64,000 nucleotides of DNA from Populus alba (Eukaryota; Streptophyta; Magnoliopsida; Malpighiales; Salicaceae), in contig NC_133302.1 in assembly GCF_005239225.2 (NCBI RefSeq), positions 15,595,991 through 15,659,990 on the forward strand, given 5' to 3'. Shown piece by piece: positions 1-11,830 of this stretch. Numbering within the stretch: position 1 is the stretch's first letter; every line of letters begins with the position of its first letter. The notes beneath the pieces are model-generated. The model was not told the DNA's origin and did no database searches. It saw only the letters and a program-made list of their open reading frames with translations. The position numbers were made by a program, and so were the translations under genes.

Positions 1-278
1 AGGTCAATTTTACCGACGGACTCCACCGACGGAATTAACATCCGTCGGTAACAGGTTACAAATCCGTCGGTACAAGGTCAAAATTCCGTCGGTATTTTTC
101 GAATTTCGCCCCGAATTTTTAAAAGCCCTCCAAAATTTTCGAAGTCCGTCGGTGATTCCGTCGGTAATCTGACAAGTTCAGGGGCGCCTTAATTAACGCA
201 CTTTGGGAAACGCGCGGTCCGTCGGTAATTCTGTCGGTAAAATGGGTAACCGACAAATTACCGACGGAGCTACACCGT

Positions 279-690
279 CGGTAATACCGTCGATGGTGGT
301 TTTATGTTTTCGAGCTTACTGTGAGATGCCGACGGATGTTATTCCGTCGGCATGGCCGTCGGTGATTGTGGCATTTTGTTGTAAATATTTTCGAACTCTC
401 TGTGAGATACCGACGGAAGGTGAGTTCGTCGGTATGGCCGTCGGTGATTGTGGCATTTTGTTGTAAATATTTTCGAACTCTCTGTGAGATACCGACGGAT
501 GTTATTCCGTCGGCATGGCCGTCGGTGATTGTGGCATTTTGTTGTAAATATTTTCGAACTCTCTGTGAGATACCGACGGACGGTGAGTCCGTCGGCATGG
601 ACGTCGGTGAATTGTGGCATTTTGTTTGTAAATATTTTTCGAACTCTCTGTGAGATACCGACGGAAGGTGAGTCCGTCGGCATGACCGAC
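279..690. repeat. CACTA internal array of ~82-bp units carrying CCGACGG motifs
   Basis: About five direct copies of an ~82-bp unit; the segment starting GGTGATTGTGGCATTTT recurs near 361, 443, 524 and 605, with an earlier degenerate copy. Each unit carries CCGACGG and CCGTCGG in opposite orientations. In En/Spm such short motifs bind the TNPA protein; that role is inferred here by analogy. Open frames in this stretch are translations of the repeat, not genes. Confidence 0.85.
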
Positions 691-875
691 GGAAGGAAAG
701 TTTGTCTTTGTATTGCCTGTTTACCTTCCTGCAGAAACTTAACTGATAAACTGTCTATCACATAAACACAATAACCACATTGCTTAAACAGTAAATATTT
801 TGTTTTACAAAATACATCATCAATAATCTAAATTACATGAGACAAATGTTTTTACATAGGGCTTCATGTTCATAA

Positions 876-3800
876 TTAGTCGGAATTTTCTTCTTCTTCC
901 TCGTCAATTGAATTGTCATCATCTTCATCGCAATCTTCAATATGGATATCATCTTCTTCATCGACATTTGGTTGTCCGCTAGAGCTGAGAACAACATTCA
1001 ACTCCTCTCCGTCAATATCAACAAGACTATCATTGAGAACTCGAAAATTTGAATTTTCTTCAAATTCAATCGAAGGAGCAACTCGATATGGTTCAACCAA
1101 CTCACGAACTTGAAAGACTTCATCTCGCACACTTGTGTCTTCGTTCTCATCCTGAACAACCTTGACATGACCCCGTGGTTTCGTTTTTAAAACGGACAAC
1201 CAATCAACTCTTGAACGATCCTTTCTAAATGAAGGGGTGTATGTGTAATAAACTTGTTGACATTGCTTTGCGAAAACAAAGACATCGTTTATGTTGCGGA
1301 GTCTAGCTTTTGAGTTGATTTCGACCAGACCATGGTGTGGATCAACTCTGATTACTCTGTCCGTCGTGTCATACCAATAGCATTTGAATAAAAACACTTT
1401 ATTCTGCACGCTATGATATTGCAGTTCGACGACCTCTTCTAATCTACCATAGTAGTCAACTTCTAACTGGCTACTTGTGGATCCCTTAACACAAACACCG
1501 CAGTTGTATGTCTTTCTTCCTTGCCCGTATTCTTCAGTATGGAAAACATATCCATTGACAAAATACCCGTTGTAGCACTTAACTTTTCTTTCAGGGCCGA
1601 GGCTTAATGAAGACAATGACTTGGGTGCACTCCTTCCCATTTGATAAACCTTGTAAATATATGTAATTAAATGTACATCAATACACGGTAAATGAACGAG
1701 AATCTCGTAATGACATGCATACGTTAGAATGAGTTTGTGATAGTGCTTACATGTGTTCTGAACCATGTGGCAAATTGTTCATCTTGTAATTGAAAGATCT
1801 GGGATTCGGTCAGCTGCGAGTTATTGGAGAGCAAATATTGTCGATGTTGCCTGCAAGTGATAATGAGTGTATGATATTACAATATATAATTAACAGTATA
1901 TTACTGACAAAGTTTAATTACTATTACACATATATAGACTTACTGAATAAATGGTCTCAGCTCATCACAGTTAAATAGAACATAGTTGTGTGCTTGTTTG
2001 AATTCTATTTCCGACAAATATCTTCCTCTTACAACATTTTTAGGTGTGGGTCATCCAGTATTGGAGAATATTGACAAGTTCCCACTGGAAGGCACTTCAC
2101 CGCCATCGTCATGCCGTGGAACGCGATTGATTCTTGTTCTCAGATGAGGTTCGAAATAGTACGAGATAAATGTTGATATCTCTTCAACAATATAGGCCTC
2201 AGATATCGAAGCCTCAACATGCGCCTTGTTCTTAACCTTTTTTTTAGATTAAACAAGTACCTGCATTGAAGTACAATTCAAGTATTTTCAAATAAGAAAA
2301 ACATAGAAAATACTTTAAGATATGAATTCCATTGCAACTGTAATATCTCACCGTTCGAATGGGTACATCCATCTATACTGGACCGGTCCTCCAGCTTTTG
2401 CCTCGAACGGTAGATGTATAGGGAGATGCTCCATTGAGTCAAAAAATGAAGGAGGGAATATCATCTCAAGTTTGCATAGTGTCTCGATGATATTCGTTTG
2501 AAGCATCTCAATGTGCTCAACATTCATCTTGCTGGAGCATATATCTCTGAAGAAATGACTGATCTCCGTTAGTGCATCTCATATTCCCTTTGGCAACAAA
2601 TCACGAAAAGCTAATGGGATGAGTGTTTGCATAAACACGTGGCAGTCATGGCTCTTCATTCCATACAATCTGCAGTCCTCTATGTTAACAAGCCTTGATA
2701 TGTTTGATGCATGTCCATCCGGGAAACGCAGACTCTTAAGCCATTTGTAGACTAGCAGTTGTGCGTTTTTCTCTAACACGAAGCTTGCCCTTGGTTTTGC
2801 AACCCGTGACTCGTCATAAACCAACTCCATATTTTTACGGTTACAGTATAAAGCTATATCCAATCTAGCCTTCATGTTGTCCTTTGTCTTCCCCTTCACA
2901 TCCATGACGGTGTTGAAAATATTCTCAAACATGTTCTTTTTAATGTGCATGACGTCAAGGTTATGGCGGAGAAGATTAGTCTTCCAATACGGAAGCTCCC
3001 AAAAGATACTTCGCTTTACCCAATTATGGGTCAAACCAAAACCAGGAAACTTTTGCTTACCTGATTGAAGGCCAAACACAATGTCACCGTACTCTGATAC
3101 AACATGATGCAATTCTTCACCAGAAAGACGTGGGGATGCAACATCTTTTTCAACTCTACCAACAAAGAAATCTTTTCTGTTCTTTCTGAACCTGTGATTA
3201 AGTGGCAAGAAGCGACGGTGACAGTAAAAAAAAAAAGCTTTACCTCCGTTTGCTAGCGTGAATGCCTTGTTGTTTTCCATGCAGTATGGACATGCGAGTT
3301 TCTCATGCGTGCTCCAACCAGAAAGCATTCCATAAGCTGGAAAATCACTGATAGTCCACATCAAAGCCGCCCTCATAAGGAAATTTTGTTTCCTAGATAT
3401 TTCATAAGTCAGAGATCCGGAGGACCACAACTGCGCCAGCTCATCTATCAACGATCGAAGACAAACATCTATATTCCGCCCCGGGCTGCTTGGACCGGGT
3501 ATGACAGTAGATAGAAACATGAACTCCGGCCTCATACACATTCCCGGTGGCAAGTTATAAACTGTGAGAATGACCGGCCAACAAGAATAGGGAGCAGCAA
3601 ATGACCCAAATGGGTTGAACCCGTCTGTACACAACCCAAGTCGAACATTCCTTGATTCAGCAGAAAAGTCAGGATGAACACTGTTAAAGCGTTTCCACGC
3701 TTCGCCATCAGAAGGATGCACCATCACACCATCAACGACATCGTGTGTTTGGTGCCATGTCATATGCTCAGCAGTCCTTGGTGACATAAATAACCTCTGC

Positions 3801-4636
3801 AGTCTAGGTGTGATCGGGAAATATCTAAGTTTTTTATATGCCACTAGAGTCTTCCCCCTGCCAGTTCTGGGTTTGTAACGGGAATGCCCGCATGTCATGC
3901 ACTCGGTCATCACAGCATTTTCAAGGTAGTATAACATGCAGAAGTTAGGGCACATGTCAATTTTCTGGTATCCTAAACCGAGGGGTTTCATCATGGACTT
4001 CGCAGCATAGAAGTTCTCTTTGAGCCTGTTCCCTTCTGGTAAAATGCTTCTTGCCCAATCAATAATTTTGTCATACCCGGCCTCACTCAACCCGTGATCT
4101 GACTTGATGGTGAACACCTGTGCCACAGCCGATAATTTATTGTGGTTTGTGCAGCCATCCCATAATGGTTCGTCAGAATCTTTCAACAAATCAAAAAACC
4201 TAGCTGCCTCTGCATTAGGTTCTTCTTCTACGATTGGACATTGATTGACATTATCTTGATTCATTCTCATTGCATCCATAACCATGTTTCTGTAAGGATT
4301 AGTGTTGTCATTTGCCGCTTCATGCATGTTGCTAGCACTAGAAGTTGACCCAACCACCGTTTCTCCTATTCTCCTATTACTAACAAATACCTCTCCATGT
4401 GCATACCAACACTCGTAATCCTCCACAAACCCTTTGTATAGAAGATGCATCATTACAACATCTAGATGCAGATACTTTTTATTTTGACACTTCCTGCATG
4501 GACACCTAATACCGCCTCTAGTAAAATTTCTGGGAATAGATGTTGCGAAATTAATAAAACCCTGAACCCCGTTACAATAATCCATCCTCCGCAATCCTTG
4601 GGGTGAATCTAGATACATCCATGAACGATCATCCAT
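876..4636 (-). pseudogene. CACTA TNP2-type transposase with DUF4218/DUF4216-like tail, disabled
   Basis: The long exon (4636 to 2579) opens with MDDRSWMY, the start of the transposase-associated domain, with a CPCRKCQNKKYLH zinc-ligand-like motif. The TNP2 core follows, with the landmark TDGFNPFG (about residue 346 counted from 4669) and LDVMHIKKN (about residue 571), then HLPFEAKAGGP (DUF4218-like) in a later exon. The last exon (1640 to 876) starts MGRSAPKS, is DUF4216-like and ends in an acidic tail. Splice signals are visible near 2360, 2270 and 1750. Disabling changes, judged against the copy at 29437-33315: a TGA in place of Trp at 2578, a one-base loss in the A-run near 2240, and a TGA in place of Arg near 2070. 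The E of the usual HIEKN motif reads K here. The real start is taken at the conserved MDDRSW, not the upstream ATG at 4669. Confidence 0.9.
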
Positions 4637-5134
4637 GACTTCTATCGAACCTCTATAAAAAGGACCCATTAATTAAGCAAGCTCTTAATTATTTCAAAAC
4701 ACAACATGTAATTCGGTAATTCTACAAATTAAATTTTAACAATTTTCAAACAAATACAATCTTACAAAATCTAAAACAAACCATAACAAGTATAAAATTA
4801 TACATTCATATACTACAAGTTTGTTTGAGAAATAACAATAAAACATGTACATCTACTAAAAAAAAATAATACATATACTAAAAAAACAATAAAATTAACA
4901 TTTAAATGTTAAAATTTTAAAAGATAGAATTACTTACAAAAAATGATAAAATCCGTCGGTAAATCAGAACACGGATGTTGTGACCACAAAACAAATACAA
5001 CTTGTTGTGCTGAGATGAGAAAAATTCTTGTTTTGGGGTGAGGGGGGGCTGGTTATTTTGCAGATGGGGAGGGTTAGGATTAGGAAGAAGAAGGAGAAAT
5101 GGGGGAGAGAGTGTCGGCAAAGGAGCCATATATT

Positions 5135-5607
5135 AACTTTTGCCGACGGACATTAATACCGTCGATGAATCCGTCGGCAAAACCGTCGGTACACGTCACC
5201 GCACGGACCTGCTGTTCAAATCCATCGGTGATTCCGTCGGTATTTTTAACGGTGCACCCGTCACGTCACTGGTACGGATCTGGCATTTCAAATCCGTCGG
5301 TGATTCCGTCGGTTTTTTTGACGGTAAATAGGTCCCCTCACGCGTACGGGCCCCAGTTTTTAATTTCGTCGGTGATTCCGTCGGAAAAATCACCCGCCAA
5401 AACCTCCGCGCTACTGCCCGCCCTTTTTTCATTAATTCTGAATTTTCGGTCGGTAATTCGGTCGGTAATTACCGACGGACTATTTCCGTCGGTAATTACC
5501 GACCGAATTACCGACGAATATTTTCCGTCGGTGATTTCGGCCGAAAAATACCGACAGAAAAAATTCTGTCGGTATGTCCGTTGGTATTTAGCGATTTTCT
5601 GGTAGTG
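5135..5607. repeat. CACTA subterminal repeat block and terminus
   Basis: Dense alternating CCGTCGGTGATTCCGTCGG and complementary CCGACGG motifs, ending in the CACTA terminus at 5607. It is the counterpart of the weaker block at 28380-28520 in the second element. The region just inside it (about 4920-5135) is probably promoter and 5' leader of the transposase. Confidence 0.85.
5449..5515. repeat. Perfect 31-bp inverted repeat (hairpin) in CACTA subterminal DNA
   Basis: The arms 5449-5479 and 5485-5515 are exact reverse complements, separated by five bases (ctatt). The arms are built from the CCGTCGGTAATTACCGACCG motif. It lies about 90 bp inside the transposon end. It could be a strong double-stranded structure in RNA, or paired binding sites for the TNPA-type protein; both are inferences. 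Confidence 0.9.
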
Positions 5608-5610
5608 ATC

Positions 5611-6186
5611 TACCTTTTAACGTCTGTAGACAACTCCTTTTCAAGGAAAAGTAAGGGCAAAATAACATCGCAAAAACTTGGAGAGGGTGTTGTTGTTCTC
5701 AGAGCCCCTGTAAAAATAGCTCGTGTTGCCAAGAGGGGCATTCTCTAAGTAGATATTCAAGATACAACAAAGAAAAGGTTGAGGATAAAATAGCATGCAG
5801 CCATAACCATAAGATGAGCCACCATCATTCTTCATCAAAGGCTTTATTGAGTAGTTCTAATAGAGACTAGAAAGTGGGCTTGTGTGAAAGTACTTCATCT
5901 TCATTAAAATGAACATAGATAGTTATAATAGTTTGACTAACCTTAGATAAAACTTGAAAATTTTCATAGTAGCTTAGCTTATATTGTAAAACATTGATGT
6001 TATATGTAAAATTATGCCGAAAAACTTCTAGGAGATGGCCCAAACCTGATACTGTAACTTAAACCCTAATTTTATCCTTACTTTTGATTATCCATATGTG
6101 TTTCTCATAGACCATTTTAGCATGAGCATTTTGATGAAGAAAAGCTCTATAAAATTGTTTGTCATCACTTAAAAAAAAAAAATTAG
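5611..6186. other. Non-genic spacer with one unidentified possible coding scrap
   Basis: No convincing gene. The stretch 5630-5745 on the plus strand has a protein-like reading ending shortly after VVVLRAPVKIARVAKRG, but no start codon or recognisable family, so I leave it unassigned. The rest is AT-rich, with a poly-A run near 6170. Confidence 0.4.
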
Positions 6187-6196
6187 AGTATTAAGC

Positions 6197-7000
6197 ATAA
6201 TTTTAAAACTCAGACCGGCTCGACAGATTGACCCAGGACCCGGCCGATCCGGGCATGGGACCTATCCGGGTCCAAGCAAAAACCTGCTTGGGAGTTGGCC
6301 CGACGAAACTCGGTCGACCCGGTGGGTCCCCGGGACTGGGCTGACCCGGGTAAACCCGGCTGAGACCCGGTCTACTTTTTTTTTTTTTAATATGTATAGA
6401 GGTCAAATGACGAAGATGAACGTCGTTTTACCTCCATAGTTTTGTTATTTCTCCTTTTATTTCTGCCTCTACATGTGCAATTCGCCTCCAGCCGTCTAGC
6501 TATTTCTTTTTATATAAGCGGCTTCTTTCTCCTTCTCCCTGTGACCAGTATTAAATATTGTCTCCTGCTCACAACCATTTTTAATTGATAGGTTTTGTAA
6601 TTAAAGAGATTTATCCTTTTTTAATTTTTATTTTAATATTAAAGTTAGTATTTAAAAGAAATTATTAAATTTGCATCCGTGTTTCTAAAAAAAAAAACTT
6701 GATAATTATTTTTAAAAAATCATAAAGTTGTTTTTTGGATAATGTATCAGTTCTCTCGTTTAAAATATTTTAAATTTGTGTTGTTGGATGTTTTGTTTTA
6801 AATATTTTAGAATTTAAATTTGGTTTGTGTTTTGGATATTAAATTAAATTTATATTGTTGGTTTAGAATTTAAATTTAGTTGCATTGTAACTAGTTAGAT
6901 GTTTTATATAGGTGTTTTTTGGGTTGACCTGGGTCAACCCATCTGACTCGTGACCCGATCACTGGACCTGGTCGATGACCGAGTCGGGTTTCAAAACTAT
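6197..7000. mobile_element. Non-autonomous Mutator-like element with 10-bp target duplication
   Basis: The 10 bases AGTATTAAGC occur directly before (6187-6196) and after (7001-7010) the segment. Its ends are imperfect inverted repeats: ATAATTTTAAAACTCAGACC on the left, and ATAGTTTTGAAACCCGACTC read inward from the right. Duplications of about 9-10 bp are typical of MULEs. The ends carry GC-rich palindromic GACCCGG/CCGGGTC motifs unlike the AT-rich interior. No transposase is present. A TATATAAG stretch near 6515 sits in a C/T-rich segment that could be captured promoter sequence. Confidence 0.78.
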
Positions 7001-7130
7001 AGTATTAAGCCCTATCAACAAGGTTCAATGAAAACTATTAAGCTCTACAACATCATTTTCATAAAATTATGCTTTTATTTTGTTACGTATGCATGAATGT
7101 GTAAATATTTATTTCTCAAACAAAAATAAA

Positions 7131-7600
7131 AATTATGTCTACAAGTCTCTTATTTTTAGGCACAAACATTATTTTTTTATGAATGGTCTAATTGACAAGT
7201 TTTCTATTTTTAAGGATGAACATCAAATTCTTTAAATGGCTTAATTGATAAGTCCTTTAATTTTAGGAATGAACATCAAATTTCATTAATGATCTAATTG
7301 ACGAGTCTCCTATGCTAGGAACGAACATCAAATATTTTGTAAATGGTCTAATTGACAAGTCTTTAATTTTTAAGGATGGACATCAAATTTTTTAATTGGC
7401 CTAATCAAAAAGTTTTCTACTTTTAGGGACAAGCATCATTTATTTATTTTTTAATGGCCTAATTGAAAAGTCTTTTATTTTTATGGATAAACATCTAATA
7501 TTATGAATAGCATGATGAATGAGTCTTTTGTAATTAGGTATGGACATCATTTTTTTGTAAATGGTCTCATCAACAAGTCTCATATTTTTAGGAATGGATG
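7131..7600. repeat. Minisatellite, ~54-bp unit, about nine copies
   Basis: Direct repeats of roughly 52-58 bp with the recurring pattern TCTAATTGACAAGTCT, then a T-rich stretch, AGGA and GAACATCAAAT. Copies have diverged substantially, so the array is old. No coding potential. Confidence 0.8.
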
Positions 7601-8250
7601 TTGAATTTTACACAAAAAAACATTAGAAATAAATTGCAAATATGATAAAAAAATAATTTAGACGATTACATGCAAGTAACTTAAGAGAAAACATATAGTA
7701 AAGGTAACATTTTATTTGAAAGGATATGGTAAAGGTAATGTTTATCTTGCCTTAAATACAATCAACCACTTATCTGAATCTCTAAAATCAATGTTTATTT
7801 TAGGATTCTTAGTTTTATTTAATTACTAGGTGGCAACTCCTTTTCTTTTCTTTTTTTCTTTTCAATTTATCATTTATTTTGAAAGTCCAAACATTGTGCT
7901 AAGTGTGACAACATGATGACTTCACTAAGGACTAGGGTCAAGCCTATGTACATGTGTTTTCTCTTTTAATGTCTTTATTTCCATTTATTATTGAGCATTT
8001 ATTTTTATTTCATTTATGTTATTTAATTTTATATGTTATTTTTTATTTATCCATTAATTTTAATATGTTGGTTTGAATGTGCATGAATTTTATTTTTTTA
8101 AAGTTTTCACACACTTTATAAAAATCAATAAAAGCTCTGGACCCGAGCTTATCCCTCTTTAGGATTAGATAAAGAGATTAAGGTGGCAAGTGTGACTTAT
8201 GTCCACTGATACTCACTTGAACTTTCGCTCAAATTAGAACTCACCATATA

Positions 8251-9780
8251 TGTCATAACCCAAGTTTGGGTTTCCCTTAAAATTATTTTTTTCTTTTAAA
8301 ATTAAAAAAATGAAATAAAACAACAACATGAAAGACTAATAACTTGGTAAGAATAAACTGATAAGGGTTTTAAACACATTGAGAAACCAAACTGAGATTT
8401 TGAACAACATTAGGAATTCAATTGTACTCAAGATTGAAAGATAATGCAAAAATCAAGGTTAAATTAAATAATTATCAGACGAATTTATATAAAAATTAAT
8501 TTTTAATCACAGGCCTAATTGAAGGTTTAATTAAGTTTAAGAATTAATTTGGATCAAACTAAAAAAATTAATTAAGTACAAGGACTTAAATGGGCTTTTA
8601 ATAGGTCAAATTAATTTTATTAGGGACTTCATTGGTAAAAAAATAAGTTTGAAAGCTTAATTTGAGCTTAATTGAGAAGATTTAAATTTTAGATGACCAG
8701 ATTTAATTTTTCTTTAGGTGAGCTTAATTTTAGAGGACCAGATTTAATTTGAGCTTAATTTGAACTCATTTATGTGAAATCATGGATAAAATTACAGAAA
8801 AATCAAATTCGAGACCAAGGATCATTTTAGAAAAGGCATGTGAATTTGAGGATCCAATTTAGGTTGTAAATGAGGGTGGAATTGAAGAAATTAGAAGTTT
8901 GAGGCTTAATTAAGGACCAAATTAAAGAAGTTTGAGACCAAGGGCCATATTGTAGAAGGCATTGATAACTGAGGGTCGAAACTAACATGACTAGGGACTT
9001 AATCGAAATGAATTTTCTGAAATTAACCCAAATTAGCTGAATTCAACAAAATTGAAAGATTAGGGACGACATCACAAACAAAGAAGGAATGAATTATAAT
9101 GGACAAAATTGTGCCGTTTTGGCACCACTGTTCATTTTCTCCTTCATTTCTCCCATGAAAAAGCTGGCTGGAGACCCTTTTATAGAGCCATTAAATGCAC
9201 TGTCATGCCTCGACTAAGACAAAAGGAGACGCTCCTCTAGTATGCCTGAAGTTATATTATGTCCCTAGCATGGTTCCTTCTGGATTGTCGCCTGTGATCT
9301 GCTGCATTGAACGTCCAGAACCCCTGACTCAGTCGACCTGCAAATTAGAGCTTATTAGTTCAAAAAAGGGGGTAGCTAGATACCAAAAAACACACTGCAA
9401 TAACAACTACCACCTCCCTTGTTCCAGCCAAAAAAAATACGATAAGAGACCCTATTAAGAATCATCACAGCCACGTTTTCATCTTCTCCACTAACTCACA
9501 ACAGCAATAATAGTGCAATATTCCCTCAGCATTTGTTTAGCAGTCCAAACTCTCGTGGGCAACAAGGACTCGACCAGCTCATTAACCCATCGGCAAGTTG
9601 GTTTCAACATCAGACTGACGCCTTCAACTCCAGCAAATTAATGCTAGCACTAGAGGTCTTCATCTCTTATCATAGCAACAATAGTTCCTTCTCAGCCACC
9701 AGCCTCACCTACACCACACCACGACTGAAGCTCTACCAGCAAGCAACGCCCTATCCAGCCTAGGTAACTTTCCTTCTCCT
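8251..9780 (+). mobile_element. Diverged LTR related to the retrotransposon at 33321-41826
   Basis: It begins TGTCATAACCCAAGTTTGGG, matching the start of the LTRs of the 33-42 kb element read on its own strand. Further in, the stretch around 8450-8520 (AAATTAAATAATTATCAGAC and following) also matches that LTR. A TATA-like TTTTATAGAG lies near 9177, at a position comparable with the TATA box of the related LTR. The right end is approximate: no clean CA terminus or target duplication was found. Tandem arrays to the right (10263-11380) may be its internal region. Confidence 0.6.
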
Positions 9781-9811
9781 ATCTTCTTTAGTTTATTGTT
9801 ACAACAAGCAT

Positions 9812-9839
9812 GCAGAACGTGAAATAATTCACGTTCTGC
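9812..9839. repeat. Perfect 12-bp stem, 4-nt loop hairpin
   Basis: GCAGAACGTGAA, loop ATAA, TTCACGTTCTGC. It lies near the presumed end of the LTR-like sequence. A role as a processing or pausing signal is possible but not shown. Confidence 0.85.
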
Positions 9840-10262
9840 GGAGGCTATCAATTTGATCACTGGGCTGGACCAATAACCAAATTATATTGAGTGGATTTAA
9901 GCTCAGCCGGTATGCCTGGTCTAGGTCTAGCTCACTTTCAGAAAAGGAAAAAAAAAAAAAAAAAAAAAAAAAGAAGAAGAAAAAAGGTTTGTAGGGCATC
10001 TACATGACCACACAATTCAGGTTGGGTTGGGTCTGAGCCCAGCCTGTATATATGGGTTTGGGCCTCACAAAACAGGCCATAATCTAGAGAGGGAGTTCGG
10101 ACATCAGACGTTATAGATAGGTTCCTAACCTATAGCATAATTATTTAAGGCATTGTTTAATTATAATATGAAAATTTATTATAATTGTATTTGATATTGA
10201 TAGAAATTTGATTTGGAGATGATGAAAGAAATAATAAAAAAAAAGGAATTGATATAGATCCA

Positions 10263-10790
10263 AACTTGATTAGTCATTCCTAAAACTGGAAGATTGAAAG
10301 ACTAATGATATCAATATAATTTATTAATATTGGTACTTTTTGAACTTGATTAGTCATTCTTGAAGCTGGAAGACTAATGATATCAATATAATTTATTGAT
10401 ATCGACACTTTCTAAACTTGATTAGTCATTCCTAGAATTAAAAGACTAATGATATTAATAGAGTTTATTGATATCGGCATTAATTGAGATTTGGTTAATC
10501 ATTCTTGGGATTTGAAGACTAATAATATCAATAGAGTTTATTGATATTAACATTAATAGAGATTTTATTAGTCGTTTCTGAAATTGGAAGACTAATGATA
10601 TCAATATAGTTTATCCATATCGACATTATTCCAAATTTGACTTATCACTCCTGGAATCGGGAGACTAATGAAATCAATATAATTTATTGATATCAACATT
10701 ATTCAAGATTTAACTTGTCGCTTCTGGAATTAAGAGACCAACAATTTCAATATAATTTATTGATATCAACATTATTCAATATACTAATTA
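10263..10790. repeat. Tandem array, ~75-bp unit, seven copies
   Basis: Each unit contains a variant of TTGATTAGTCATTC, then GACTAATGATATCAATA, then ATTTATTGATATC. The palindromic ATATCAATATAATTTATTGA core can fold. Copies are diverged. Non-coding. Confidence 0.8.
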
Positions 10791-10879
10791 GGTGGCTCAC
10801 GCTACACCGCAAGCCCACCTTTTATTCTCATAAAAATATCAAACAAATCTAAGATCCAAGAGCGTTGAGTCTGACTGCA

Positions 10880-11380
10880 ATGTCGGAACCACTACTTTAA
10901 AACTTGGCAGCGGTCAAGTCCAAGGTAACTAGACTTGGTGGGTGTCCATGTCCAAGTTACACTTGGACTTAGCAAGCACCTAGACTAAGAACTTGGACTT
11001 TGGAGGGGCCAAATCCAAGGCAGGGTGAATCCAGCACGCTTGCCGGATCCACTACACTTGAACTCTAAGTCCATAGTACCTAGACTTGGCAGGCAACCAA
11101 GTCTAAGGTAGCATAGGTTCAAAACTCATGTTGAACTCACTACACTTGAACTCCAAGTCCTAGTGCACTTGGATTCCAAGTCCGCGGTACCTGCACTTGA
11201 CTGTTGGTCAAGTTTAAAGGGCTCTTGGACTTGGCAGGCGACCAAGTCCAACTAGACTTGGTAGGCACCGAAGTCCAAAGTATTGTGGATCTAGCACACT
11301 TGTTAAACCCATTATACATTGACTTGACATGCAATTAAATCCAAGATACTTGGACTTGGTAGTTTGTCAAGTTCAAGGTT
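10880..11380. repeat. Array of CAAGTCCAAG/CTTGGACTTGG inverted motifs
   Basis: Irregular repeats of AACTTGGACTTGGCAGGC and its complement CCAAGTCCAAG about every 30-60 bp, so the region is strongly self-complementary. It resembles in style, though not in sequence, the AGACCCAAG array at 48800-49115. Confidence 0.7.
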
Positions 11381-11394
11381 GCGTAATAATATTT

Positions 11395-11825
11395 TTTAAA
11401 ATTTATTAATGATGATGATGATGATAATAATTTTATTCTTCAAATTAAATCTATGGTTTTTATTTGGTATTAATAAAATTTTATTTAAATTTAATAATTA
11501 TATTATTATTATTATTATTATCATTAATAGATTTGAAATAAAATATTATTACTACCAAATAAAAACCATAATAATAATAAAATAGATTTGAAATAATATA
11601 TTATTAAATAATATATTTAATTTGAAGGATAAATAATATTTTATTTCAAATCTATTAATAATAATAATAATAATAATAATTTATAATTTTATCTTTCAAA
11701 TCAAATGGTTGTTTTTCAAGATTAATAATATTTTTAAAAAATTATTAATTATTATATTAACTATAATAAAAATAATAACAATATAATACAAATAATAATA
11801 TTTATCATATTAATAATATTAGTAA
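11395..11825. repeat. AT-rich ATT/AAT microsatellites with inverted repeats
   Basis: Runs of (ATT)n, (AAT)n and (GAT)n, plus a partial palindrome in which TGGTTTTTATTTGGTA near 11454 is mirrored by TACCAAATAAAAACCA near 11553. No gene. Confidence 0.75.
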
Positions 11826-11830
11826 ACTTG

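Larger units (their letters stand above)
1..5607 (-). mobile_element. CACTA (En/Spm-like) DNA transposon, 5' part; other end outside window
   Basis: Read on the minus strand, the element begins at 5607 with CACTACCAGAAAATCGC, a CACTA-type terminus, followed by a subterminal region crowded with CCGTCGG/CCGACGG motifs (about 5135-5600). A TNP2-type transposase follows (876-4636), then more motif-rich repeats (1-700). The layout is collinear with the element at 28343-47167, where a second, TNPA-like gene follows the repeats; here that part would lie left of position 1. The three bases outside the terminus are ATC, the candidate target duplication. Nonsense and frameshift changes in the transposase make it non-autonomous. 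Confidence 0.93.

Noticed and set aside
203..765. Several overlapping open frames on both strands (up to 140 codons)
   Set aside because: They are translations of the ~82-bp CACTA array; open in many frames because the unit lacks stops, with repeated peptide blocks.
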